This document shows, piece by piece, positions 18,239 through 26,092 of a DNA stretch of 40,021 nt. Below the pieces are notes generated by a model, which saw only the letters and a list, made by a program, of their open reading frames with translations, searched no databases and was not told the DNA's origin. The DNA is from Nanobdellota archaeon. GTDB lineage: Archaea; Nanobdellota; Nanobdellia; Pacearchaeales; GW2011-AR1. Position 1 is the stretch's first letter. Each line of letters opens with the position of its first letter. The stretch spans positions 1 to 40,021 of the forward strand of contig JADFNI010000004.1 in NCBI GenBank assembly GCA_022563455.1. Reading direction: 5' to 3'. The position numbers and the translations under genes were made by a program.

Positions 18239-18751
18239 CTATGGTTTTGTCCATTTAACTTCAAAATAAGAAACATTGTTTTCTTCATCCGTGACTGCAA
18301 TTAGTAAATTCTTTTTCGCATTGTTTGCCACTCTATTTTTTGCGGCAAAATCTTGCCAAGATAGATTTTTTGTTTCTTCTACTGGAAAAAGAATCCATTT
18401 TGAATGTTTGCTTGTTTTTCTTTCATATACCCTAAAAACTGAACCGAATTTTAAGGCAGTTTTTACGATATATCCTAAGTTTCTAAGGTCTTTAAAAACG
18501 ATGAATTTTGTCTTGAAATCTTTGTCGAGTCTTTCAAACTTTTTATTAATTTTATCGGTAGATAGTTCTTGATCTCTATGATCTAAGATTTTCATTTGAT
18601 TTTTTTCAACAAGGTATAAGGCTTCTGATCTAGAGTAATAAACTTTTTCTCCAGATTTTTCTCCAAATTTTCTTGTTGAAAAAAGATTTACTGCCTCAGT
18701 TGTATTTGAGAAGATCTTTCCAGAGATTAAATATGCTAGTATTTTTTTCAT
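18239..18751 (-). CDS. endA: tRNA-splicing endonuclease (single-domain, homotetramer-size)
   Basis: FKDLRNLGYIVKTALKFGSVFRVYERKTSKHSKWILFPVEE...AKNRVANNAKKNLLIAVTDEENNVSYFEVKW with catalytic Y/H/K context. Confidence 0.92.
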   Translation of the reverse strand: MKKILAYLISGKIFSNTTEAVNLFSTRKFGEKSGEKVYYSRSEALYLVEKNQMKILDHRDQELSTDKINKKFERLDKDFKTKFIVFKDLRNLGYIVKTALKFGSVFRVYERKTSKHSKWILFPVEETKNLSWQDFAAKNRVANNAKKNLLIAVTDEENNVSYFEVKWTKP

Positions 18752-18793
18752 GGTTTATAGAGTAAAAATGGGATTATAAGATTATTGGGTAGA

Positions 18794-18803
18794 TTTTTAA
18801 ATT
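18794..18803 (+). promoter_or_regulatory. TATA-type tRNA promoter element upstream of the tRNA-Gln repeat array
   Basis: TTTTTAAATT begins 33 nt before the first AGTCCCG unit; the same TTTTTAAATT begins 32 nt before tRNA-Lys (30371 vs 30403). Confidence 0.6.
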
Positions 18804-18826
18804 GAGATTTATATGGTGAATTGTAA

Positions 18827-19048
18827 AGTCCCGTAGTCTAAAGTAACTTTAGAAAAGTTTCATAAAGACTACTGAACTGAAATAGAAGTCCCGTAGTCTA
18901 AGGTGACAAGCAGATGTCTCCAAAAGACAACGTGATTAAGAGTCCCGTAGTCTAAGGTGACAAGCAGATGTCTCCAAAAGACAACGTGATTAAGAGTCCC
19001 GTAGTCTAAGGTGACAAGCAGATGTCTCCAAAAGACAACGTGATTAAG
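18827..19048 (+). repeat. Tandem array of four units each beginning with the first 14 nt of tRNA-Gln (one 60-bp divergent unit, three perfect 54-bp units)
   Basis: AGTCCCGTAGTCTA at 18827, 18887, 18941, 18995 and again as the 5' end of the intact tRNA at 19049; 54-bp unit AGTCCCGTAGTCTAAGGTGACAAGCAGATGTCTCCAAAAGACAACGTGATTAAG repeated exactly three times. Confidence 0.97.
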
Positions 19049-19121
19049 AGTCCCGTAGTCTAGTGGTCAAGGATCTAGCCCTCTGAAGGCTGGGACCCCG
19101 GTTCGAATCCGGGCGGGACTA
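19049..19121 (+). tRNA. tRNA-Gln (CTG)
   Basis: Acceptor AGTCCCG/CGGGACT, anticodon arm TAGCC CTCTGAA GGCTG, T-arm CCCGG TTCGAAT CCGGG. Confidence 0.95.
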
Positions 19122-19239
19122 TTTGAACTTGCAGTTATAACGACGTTTCGAAGAAATTTGCAAGATTACCTCCAATACTAGCGAGATTATAATATTCGAT
19201 CACGATAATTTTTAAAAGTAAGATAAACAATATTTCTTT

Positions 19240-19773
19240 ATGAAAGTATTCATTGGATCTGAAAATCCTGTAAAAATAGCTGCTGTTAGAGAATTGCTTA
19301 ATGAATATAAATTTTTAATGGATGCGAAATTATTTTCTAAAAGAATAAATTCTGAAGTCTCTGAGCAACCAAAATCTCTTGAAGAAACCGTACAAGGTGC
19401 GGTGAATCGAGCGAAAACAATCTTTTATGAATGTGATTATAGTTTTGGAATTGAAAGTGGAATGATGAAAGTTCCCCAGACAAGAACTGGAAGTATGGAT
19501 TTTTGTGCTTGTGCAATATATGATGGAGAAAGTTCTTACTTAGGATTATCGTGCGCATTTGAATTTCCAGTAGCTGTAACAAAAATGATACATGAAGAAG
19601 ACATTGATGCTAGTGAAGCATATTATAGATTGGGATTAACAAACGAAAAGGATATAGGGTCTTTACAAGGGGCAATTGGATTACTAACTAGGGGACGAAT
19701 AACTCGAAAAGATTATACCAAACAAGCTGTTAGGATGGCCTTGATTCAGTTAGAAAATAGAGACCTTTATTAA
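19240..19773 (+). CDS. Inosine/xanthosine triphosphatase-like (DUF84/YjjX family)
   Basis: MKVFIGSENPVKIAAVRELL...SEQPKSLEETVQGAVNRAK...YSFGIESGM. Confidence 0.88.
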   Translation: MKVFIGSENPVKIAAVRELLNEYKFLMDAKLFSKRINSEVSEQPKSLEETVQGAVNRAKTIFYECDYSFGIESGMMKVPQTRTGSMDFCACAIYDGESSYLGLSCAFEFPVAVTKMIHEEDIDASEAYYRLGLTNEKDIGSLQGAIGLLTRGRITRKDYTKQAVRMALIQLENRDLY

Positions 19774-19799
19774 TATTATTTTATTGTTAGGGTGTGATA

Positions 19800-20099
19800 A
19801 TGAAAACATTCAACGAAAGGTGTTACGATAAACTGAAGAAAGTTCCTAGAGGTAGAGTTACTACATATAGGGAACTTGCACGCAGTCTTGGAACTTCTGC
19901 TTATCGGGCTGTTGGGAATGCTATGAATAAGAATCCTTATTCTCCTGAGGTTCCGTGTCATAGGGTGGTGAACAGTGATGGGAGGGTTGGTGGATATGCT
20001 GGCGGTGAGGTTGAAAAAATCCAAATGTTAAAGGGTGAAGGAATTAAGATTTCTAATGGGAAGATAGTTGATTTTGAAAAAAAGTTGTTTGTTTTCTGA
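19800..20099 (+). CDS. Methylated-DNA-protein cysteine methyltransferase (single domain MGMT)
   Basis: VPRGRVTTYRELARSLGTSAYRAVGNAMNKNPYSPEVPCHRVVNSDGRVGGYAGG with PCHRV active site. Confidence 0.93.
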   Translation: MKTFNERCYDKLKKVPRGRVTTYRELARSLGTSAYRAVGNAMNKNPYSPEVPCHRVVNSDGRVGGYAGGEVEKIQMLKGEGIKISNGKIVDFEKKLFVF

Positions 20100-20200
20100 A
20101 TTTTTCAAAATTTTTATCCATAGGTTTTTAAAGTGAATTTTGTGATTATTTGTTATGAAAAGTAAGGGCAAAAGTTCTTTCGATTCTTTTTACAAATAAA

Positions 20201-20311
20201 ATGAAGAGATCTAGTAGACGATGGAAAAAGAAAGGTCAAATGCGTTGGAAGTGGCAGCGTAAGAGACTTAAAAAGGAAAAGCGAAAAAGGAAGCTTAAGA
20301 GGGGAAGGTAG
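20201..20311 (+). CDS. Ribosomal protein eL41-like micro-CDS
   Basis: MKRSSRRWKKKGQMRWKWQRKRLKKEKRKRKLKRGR*; MRWKWQRKRLKKEKRKRKLKR resembles the tiny Arg/Lys helix eL41. Too short for the ORF track; an inner ATG lies at 20240. Confidence 0.7.
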   Translation: MKRSSRRWKKKGQMRWKWQRKRLKKEKRKRKLKRGR

Positions 20312-20381
20312 CTAGGTCTTATTCTCGGCCTTATTAACTTATTATCGAAATTGTTAAATACTCTATTTTTTCTTCATATGG

Positions 20382-20963
20382 ATGAAGAATGTGGTTAATT
20401 TTTTATTTGAGATTGGGATTTTGGCTAAAACTCCACGTAGTGGATTTCATTTTTTAGGGACTGGAGACCAGTCAGTATCTGAACATTTGCTTAGAACTGT
20501 CTTTGTTGGTTATTCTTTGGCTTCCCTTAGTAAGGATGTTGATGTAGATAAGGTTTTGAAGATGTGTCTTTTTCATGATTTGGCTGAAGCTAGGGTATCT
20601 GACTTAAATTACATTCATCAAAAGTATGTGGAGAAAAAAGAAGAAATTGCTATTAATGATTTAACAGAGACCCTCCCCTTCGGAAACGATATAAAAGAAA
20701 TTTTGGAAGAATATGAAAAGAGGGAGAGTAAGGAAGCGATTCTTGCAAAAGATGCAGATAATATTGAGTGGATTTTGTCATTGAAGGAACAATTTGATAC
20801 AGGAAATTCGAAGGCAAAAGATTGGATAGATATTGCAATTAACAGACTTAAGACAGAAGTTGGGAAAAAGATGGGTGAGGAAGTAGTTAATACGAGTTCT
20901 GATGATTGGTGGTTTTCAAATAAGAAAGATGATTGGTGGGTAAACCGTAATAGGGATAAGTAG
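20382..20963 (+). CDS. HD-domain phosphohydrolase (YfbR/HDDC2-like)
   Basis: SVSEHLLRTVFVGYSLA...CLFHDLAEARVSDL...AKDADNIEWILSLKE: HD motif residues. Confidence 0.85.
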   Translation: MKNVVNFLFEIGILAKTPRSGFHFLGTGDQSVSEHLLRTVFVGYSLASLSKDVDVDKVLKMCLFHDLAEARVSDLNYIHQKYVEKKEEIAINDLTETLPFGNDIKEILEEYEKRESKEAILAKDADNIEWILSLKEQFDTGNSKAKDWIDIAINRLKTEVGKKMGEEVVNTSSDDWWFSNKKDDWWVNRNRDK

Positions 20964-21012
20964 TTTTGCTTAGCACAATAATGCTTATAAAGAGGGCTTG
21001 ACTTTTTTTCTG

Positions 21013-22011
21013 ATGAGTGTTGGATTTGATTCTGAGGTATGGACTGAGAAATATCGTCCGAAGAAATTTGAAGATATGGTTGGTCAGGTGGAGATTATTA
21101 AGAGAGTTAAGGCACTCACGAATTCATTAAATATTCCTCATCTTCTTTTTGCGGGGCCTGCTGGAACTGGAAAATCTACTCTTGCACTTATTATTGTTAA
21201 AACTTTATTTGGGGAGTCTTGGAGAGAGAATTATTTGGAGCTTAATGCATCAGATGAGCGAGGGATTGATGTTATTCGACAAAAAGTTAAAGATTTTGCT
21301 AGGACGAAGGCTATTGGGGATGTTCCCTTCAAGATAATATTCTTAGATGAAGCTGATGCACTGACAAGAGAAGCCCAGCAAGCACTTAGACGAACTATGG
21401 AGAATTATACGTCTACTTGTAGGTTTGTTATGTCTTGTAATTATTCTTCCAAGATACTAGATCCAATACAATCTAGGGCGGTTGTGTTTCGTTTTCAGCT
21501 TTTAGAAAAGAAGGACATTAAGAGAAGGGTTGATTTGATTAGTGATGGAGAGGGTTTGTCGATTACTGCTGATGCGTTTGATGTTTTGTATGAAGCTAGC
21601 GAGGGAGATTGTAGACGAGTCATTAATCTTTTGCAGGCGACGGCGTCAATTTCACCAAATATTACTCCAGATCTTGTGAATACGATTGTTTCTAAGGCTA
21701 AGCCATCAGACATAAAAATTGTATTAGACTATGCTCTTAGTGGGGACTTTGTTAGTTCTAGAGAAAAACTTCTGGATATAATGCTTAAGGAATCAATCTC
21801 TGGACAAGATGTTATAAAGGCTATTCAAAAAGAGGTTTGGAATTTGCCAATTGATAATTCTTTGAAGGTGAAGCTTACTGAAAAAACTGGGGAGGCTGAG
21901 TTTAGACTTGTTGAAGGGAGTGACGAATTTATTCAGTTAGAAGCTCTTTTAGCTGGATTTATACTAGCTGGTGAAGGTGGGATTAAGGAAAAAAAAATAG
22001 GAGATATTTAG
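21013..22011 (+). CDS. rfcS: Replication factor C small subunit
   Basis: WTEKYRPKKFEDMVGQ, FAGPAGTGKSTLAL, LDEADALTREAQQALRRTME, clamp loader signature. Confidence 0.96.
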   Translation: MSVGFDSEVWTEKYRPKKFEDMVGQVEIIKRVKALTNSLNIPHLLFAGPAGTGKSTLALIIVKTLFGESWRENYLELNASDERGIDVIRQKVKDFARTKAIGDVPFKIIFLDEADALTREAQQALRRTMENYTSTCRFVMSCNYSSKILDPIQSRAVVFRFQLLEKKDIKRRVDLISDGEGLSITADAFDVLYEASEGDCRRVINLLQATASISPNITPDLVNTIVSKAKPSDIKIVLDYALSGDFVSSREKLLDIMLKESISGQDVIKAIQKEVWNLPIDNSLKVKLTEKTGEAEFRLVEGSDEFIQLEALLAGFILAGEGGIKEKKIGDI

Positions 22012-23202
22012 ATGATTAATATGGATAACATTCCATGGTGTGAGAAGTATCGAACAAAGTCTTTTGAGGATATTCAGGGTCAAGAGCTTGCGGTTGACAA
22101 GGTACGGTTTTTTTTGAGGAGTTTTCCTAAGAAGAAAGCAGTTATTCTTCACGGGGCTCCTGGGACTGGAAAAACTAGTCTTGCTTATGCTATTGCTTAT
22201 GAAACTGATTCGGAGATACTTGAACTTAATGCTAGTGATCTACGAAATAAAGAAAAGATCGCAGCAATAATCGGTCCTGCTAGTAGGCAGAAAAGTTTGT
22301 TTAATAAAAGTAAAATTATTTTGGTTGACGAGGTTGATGGAGTTTCTGCTATAAAGGATCGTGGTGGGCTTGGAGAATTACTTAGTTTGTTAGAGAAATC
22401 TGCTTTTCCTGTTATTATAACTGCGAATGATATTTGGCAGAAAAAGTTTAATCTTCTTAGACAAAAGTCTGAAGTTGTGGGTCTTAAGGAGGTTGATTAT
22501 AAAATTATTCTTGGAATATTGAATGAGGTTTGCGAGAAAGAAAATTGTGCGGTTTCTGGTGATATATTAACTTCAATTTCTATTCGAGCTCGGGGGGATA
22601 TTAGGGCTGCAATTAATGATTTACAGATATTGTCTAAAATGGATTCTCCTGAACTTATGAAGGAAGTTGGAGAGAGAAATAAAGAGCAATCTATTTTTAG
22701 TGCTTTGCAATTCGTATTTAAGAATTCGAAAATTGATGACGCTATGATTAAGGTTTTTGATGAAGTTAATATGCCACTTGATGAGATTTTTTTATGGATT
22801 GAAGAGAATATTCCTTTAGAATATAGTGGAGCTGAACTTGTGAAGGCATATGACGCGCTTTCTTTGGCTGATGTTTTTAGGGGCAGAATTCAAAGACAGC
22901 GATACTGGAGATTTATGGTTTATGAATATTTTTTGCTAGGGGCTGGTGTTGCTAGTGTAAAAAAATATAATCGGGCTGGATGGACGGGATATAAAAAACC
23001 TAGTAGAATTCTTAAAATTTGGCTTCAAAATCAAAGGGCTATGAAGAAAAAAACTATATGTATTAAGTACGCCAAGGTTTGTCATATATCTATTAAAACT
23101 GCGATGAAGGATTTTTTGTTATTGAAAATTATACTTGAGAATTCTAAAATTAGGGAACAAATGAGGCTTAGCAGTGAAGAGATTGATTATTTGGAAAAAT
23201 AA
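22012..23202 (+). CDS. rfcL: Replication factor C large subunit
   Basis: WCEKYRTKSFEDIQGQ, HGAPGTGKTSLAYAIA, ELNASDLRNKEKI, directly after rfcS. Confidence 0.94.
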   Translation: MINMDNIPWCEKYRTKSFEDIQGQELAVDKVRFFLRSFPKKKAVILHGAPGTGKTSLAYAIAYETDSEILELNASDLRNKEKIAAIIGPASRQKSLFNKSKIILVDEVDGVSAIKDRGGLGELLSLLEKSAFPVIITANDIWQKKFNLLRQKSEVVGLKEVDYKIILGILNEVCEKENCAVSGDILTSISIRARGDIRAAINDLQILSKMDSPELMKEVGERNKEQSIFSALQFVFKNSKIDDAMIKVFDEVNMPLDEIFLWIEENIPLEYSGAELVKAYDALSLADVFRGRIQRQRYWRFMVYEYFLLGAGVASVKKYNRAGWTGYKKPSRILKIWLQNQRAMKKKTICIKYAKVCHISIKTAMKDFLLLKIILENSKIREQMRLSSEEIDYLEK

Positions 23203-23209
23203 TATTAGT

Positions 23210-23632
23210 TTATTGGTTAATTATATTGTTAGTTAGAAGTTCTTTGTTTGCATTGTTGTTTGCTATGGAGTTTCCAGTTAATGGTACTAGGCTTGGGATT
23301 AGGTTTTTTCCATCTTTTGTAACATACATTGTGAAGTTTTCACTCTCTATAGATAATCTTATTTCATAGAATTGTCCGCCGTCTATTGCACTTATTACCC
23401 TAGCTGTTGCTCCTTGTGTCTCTGCGAAATCGATTAATCTTTGTCCTGCAACAGCTGCTGGGACATTTGAACTTGAGTTGGAAATTCCGGATCCATTAAA
23501 GATTACTATTGCGAGAATGATTGCTAAAATAATTGAGAGAATAGCATAACCATTACCAAAGATGTCTTTTAGTGCTTTTCCAATTGCTTTTTTATATTTT
23601 CCAATTGGAATTTCGATCTCTTTTTTTGACAT
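23210..23632 (-). CDS. Single-pass membrane protein, N-terminal domain resembling that preceding DsbA-like domains
   Basis: TM AILSIILAIILAIVIFNGSG; FYEIRLSIESENFTMYVTKDGKNLIPSLVPL. Confidence 0.55.
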   Translation of the reverse strand: MSKKEIEIPIGKYKKAIGKALKDIFGNGYAILSIILAIILAIVIFNGSGISNSSSNVPAAVAGQRLIDFAETQGATARVISAIDGGQFYEIRLSIESENFTMYVTKDGKNLIPSLVPLTGNSIANNNANKELLTNNIINQ

Positions 23633-23725
23633 AATTGGTTTACAAAATTATTATTTATAAAGTTTTAGGAGTTATATATAGTTTAGAATATAAGTATTTA
23701 TTAAATGATCTTGATTTTATATGAA

Positions 23726-24805
23726 ATGAAAGCTTATTTAGATTTACAAAAAAGAATTCTTGTTGAAGGTGATGTTGAGTTTGAACCAAGAACAAAAACA
23801 TATACAATTGGAATTTCAGGTCATCAATGTGAATATAATCTTAGTGATGGATTTCCTATGATCACTACTAAGAATGTTCCTCCAAGATTACCATTTGAAG
23901 AATTGTTTTGGAAGCTTAGGGGAGAGAGAAATGTTAAAGGTCTTGTTGATAGAAATGTGCATATTTGGACAGCAAATGCATTTGATAAGTATTTAACAGA
24001 TACTGGTCAAAGTGAGACTATTCCAAAACATACTCCAGAATGGAATGAGCAATTTAAAATTTATTCTAAAAAACTTAAAGAAGATCCTGATTTTGCAAAA
24101 GCTTCAGGGGATTTAGGACCTGTTTATGGGAATCAATGGAGACATTGGCCAAGAATTGGTGGGGGAGAGGTTGACCAATTAGAGAATCTTATTAAGGGAA
24201 TTAAAAAAAATCCTGGATCAAGATATCATGTCTTATCTGCATGGAATGTTGGAGATTTAAAAGAAATGGCACTAGGGCCTTGTCCATTTTGGCATCAATT
24301 TACTGTTTATGGAGACCAGTTAGATTTACATATGGTACTAAGGAGTTGTGATACTTATCTTGGAATTCCTTTTAATATTGCTCAGGATTCATTATTAGCC
24401 CATATGGTTGCAAAAGAGACTGATTTGATTCCTCGAAAATTTATACATACCACAATCAATACACACATATATCTTGGAGTAGAGCCTAGAGCAATTTTTT
24501 GGAGTGATGAAGATAATGTTATTGAATTTAAAAGACGAATTGGTGCAATTAAAGGTAAAGAAGAATATCTTGGATTAAAAGAATGGTACATTAATAATGC
24601 TCCTGAAGAGAGCGAGGGAAATGAGGGAAAAGACCATGTACCTTTTGTATTGGAACAGCTTTCTAAGGAACCTAGATGTCTTCCAGATATAACTATTAGA
24701 GACATTCCACTGTTGGAGGCAATTAAACTTCCAGTTAAAGAAGTGGTATCTTGGGAAGGGTATGATCCTCATAAATGGGATTCTAAGGCTGAGATGGCTG
24801 CTTAA
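23726..24805 (+). CDS. thyA: Thymidylate synthase (ThyA family)
   Basis: DLGPVYGNQWRHWP, LGPCPFWHQF (catalytic Cys), RSCDTYLGIPFNIAQ. Confidence 0.93.
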   Translation: MKAYLDLQKRILVEGDVEFEPRTKTYTIGISGHQCEYNLSDGFPMITTKNVPPRLPFEELFWKLRGERNVKGLVDRNVHIWTANAFDKYLTDTGQSETIPKHTPEWNEQFKIYSKKLKEDPDFAKASGDLGPVYGNQWRHWPRIGGGEVDQLENLIKGIKKNPGSRYHVLSAWNVGDLKEMALGPCPFWHQFTVYGDQLDLHMVLRSCDTYLGIPFNIAQDSLLAHMVAKETDLIPRKFIHTTINTHIYLGVEPRAIFWSDEDNVIEFKRRIGAIKGKEEYLGLKEWYINNAPEESEGNEGKDHVPFVLEQLSKEPRCLPDITIRDIPLLEAIKLPVKEVVSWEGYDPHKWDSKAEMAA

Positions 24806-24809
24806 AATT

Positions 24810-25520
24810 ATGGAGAAGGGAAAATTAATTGTTATTGAAGGGACGGATTGTTCTGGAAAGGAGACTCAGACTAAGATGCTTGTGGATCGTTTAAAAAATG
24901 AGGGAGTGTTTTGTGATACTCTTAGTTTTCCTCAGTACGGTACTTCTACAGGGAGGATAGTTGGGGAATGTTATCTTGGAAAACCAGGGATGGGGCCTTC
25001 TTGGTTTAAAGATCCCAGTAAACTTGATTCAAAGATAGCTTCTCTTTATTATGCTGCTGACAGGAGGGCTTTACTTCCAAGGATTAATGAGACACTAGAT
25101 CGTGGGATGCATCTTATTCTGGATAGATATGTTTCTTCTAATATGGCTCATCAGGGTGGGAAGATAGATAACGATGTTGAACGAGAAGAGTTCTATATTG
25201 GCCTTGATGAATTAGAGTATGGGTTTCTTGAGCTTCCAAGACCTGATCTGACATTGTTCTTGTATATGCCATATAAAATGGGAATGGGGCTTAGGGGAAA
25301 TAGGGATGAAGGAGCAGATGCTCATGAGGCGGACCAGAATCACTTGAGAGATGCAGAAAGAGCTTTTTTACAATTGGAAGAGTTACAATTTGAAGAGCTA
25401 GACTATTGGATGAGGATAAATTGTGTTAGTAAAGGTCTTGATGGAGATATTATTAGAACTCCAGAGGACATTCATGGTGATGTTTTTGATTATGTTTCTA
25501 ATTTAATTAACGATTCGTAA
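24810..25520 (+). CDS. tmk: Thymidylate kinase
   Basis: MEKGKLIVIEGTDCSGKETQTKML P-loop, FPQYGTSTGR, LILDRYVSSNMAHQG. Confidence 0.93.
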   Translation: MEKGKLIVIEGTDCSGKETQTKMLVDRLKNEGVFCDTLSFPQYGTSTGRIVGECYLGKPGMGPSWFKDPSKLDSKIASLYYAADRRALLPRINETLDRGMHLILDRYVSSNMAHQGGKIDNDVEREEFYIGLDELEYGFLELPRPDLTLFLYMPYKMGMGLRGNRDEGADAHEADQNHLRDAERAFLQLEELQFEELDYWMRINCVSKGLDGDIIRTPEDIHGDVFDYVSNLINDS

Positions 25521-25588
25521 TTCTTAAGTAACGTTACCAAAAATCACAATAATCTTTAAATACTCTTTAAATTTTAATAACCTTGCGG

Positions 25589-25636
25589 CTACAACAAATT
25601 GTATGTAGGCTTCGTACAAGATACAATATCTTGTAC
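25589..25636. promoter_or_regulatory. Two adjacent palindromes upstream of nrdR, candidate NrdR boxes
   Basis: CTACAACAAATTGTATGTAG (25589-25608, imperfect) and GTACAAGATACAATATCTTGTAC (25614-25636, perfect 10-bp arms), just downstream of TATA-like sequence and before the nrdR ATG. Confidence 0.6.
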
Positions 25637-25647
25637 TTGATAAAAAA

Positions 25648-26088
25648 ATGCAGTGTCCATATTGTAATTCAGGCGACTCCAAGGTGACGAATAAAAGAGA
25701 TAGTGAGAGTATTACTCGGAGGCGACGGGAATGTTTGAAGTGCGGTAGACGATTTAGTACTTATGAAAGAGTTGAACTTGAACTCTCTGTTATAAAAAAG
25801 GATGGGAAGCGACAAGGGTTTAATCGTGCTAAGGTTTATGAGGGTGTTGTAAAAAGTCTTGAGAAAAGACCTTTTACAGGACTTCAAATTGAAGAAATTG
25901 TAAATGACATTGAGGCTCGAATACATCGGGTTGCGAAGGACAAGGACATTGCAAGTTCAAAAATTGGAGAAATAGTGATGGCAAAATTAAAAAAAATAGA
26001 TAAGGTAGCATACATTAGGTTTGCCTCAGTTTATAGGGATTTTGCGGACCTTGATGATTTTACTAAAGAGCTTAGGGGGTTGAAATAA
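25648..26088 (+). CDS. nrdR: Transcriptional repressor NrdR
   Basis: MQCPYCNSGDSKVTNKRDSESITRRRRECLKCGRRFSTYERVE zinc ribbon plus ATP-cone. Confidence 0.97.
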   Translation: MQCPYCNSGDSKVTNKRDSESITRRRRECLKCGRRFSTYERVELELSVIKKDGKRQGFNRAKVYEGVVKSLEKRPFTGLQIEEIVNDIEARIHRVAKDKDIASSKIGEIVMAKLKKIDKVAYIRFASVYRDFADLDDFTKELRGLK

Positions 26089-26092
26089 AAAG

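Noticed and set aside
18827-19048. CRISPR array
   Set aside because: The sequences between the 14-nt heads are identical in three units, so there are no unique spacers, and the head is tRNA sequence.
18887-19048. Tandem box C/D sRNAs (54-nt length fits; GTGATTA resembles a C box)
   Set aside because: No CTGA D or D' box at the required positions in the 54-bp unit; the similarity is weak.
18841-19062. A 222-nt D-loop intron in tRNA-Gln using the direct repeats as exon borders
   Set aside because: An intact tRNA-Gln already exists without splicing, and the local single-domain EndA type typically handles canonical 37/38 introns; kept only as an alternative to test by tRNA-seq.
19125-19165. H/ACA-like hairpin (CTTGCA...TGCAAG) after tRNA-Gln
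   Set aside because: No ACA box at the right position and no clear internal pseudouridylation pocket or K-turn.
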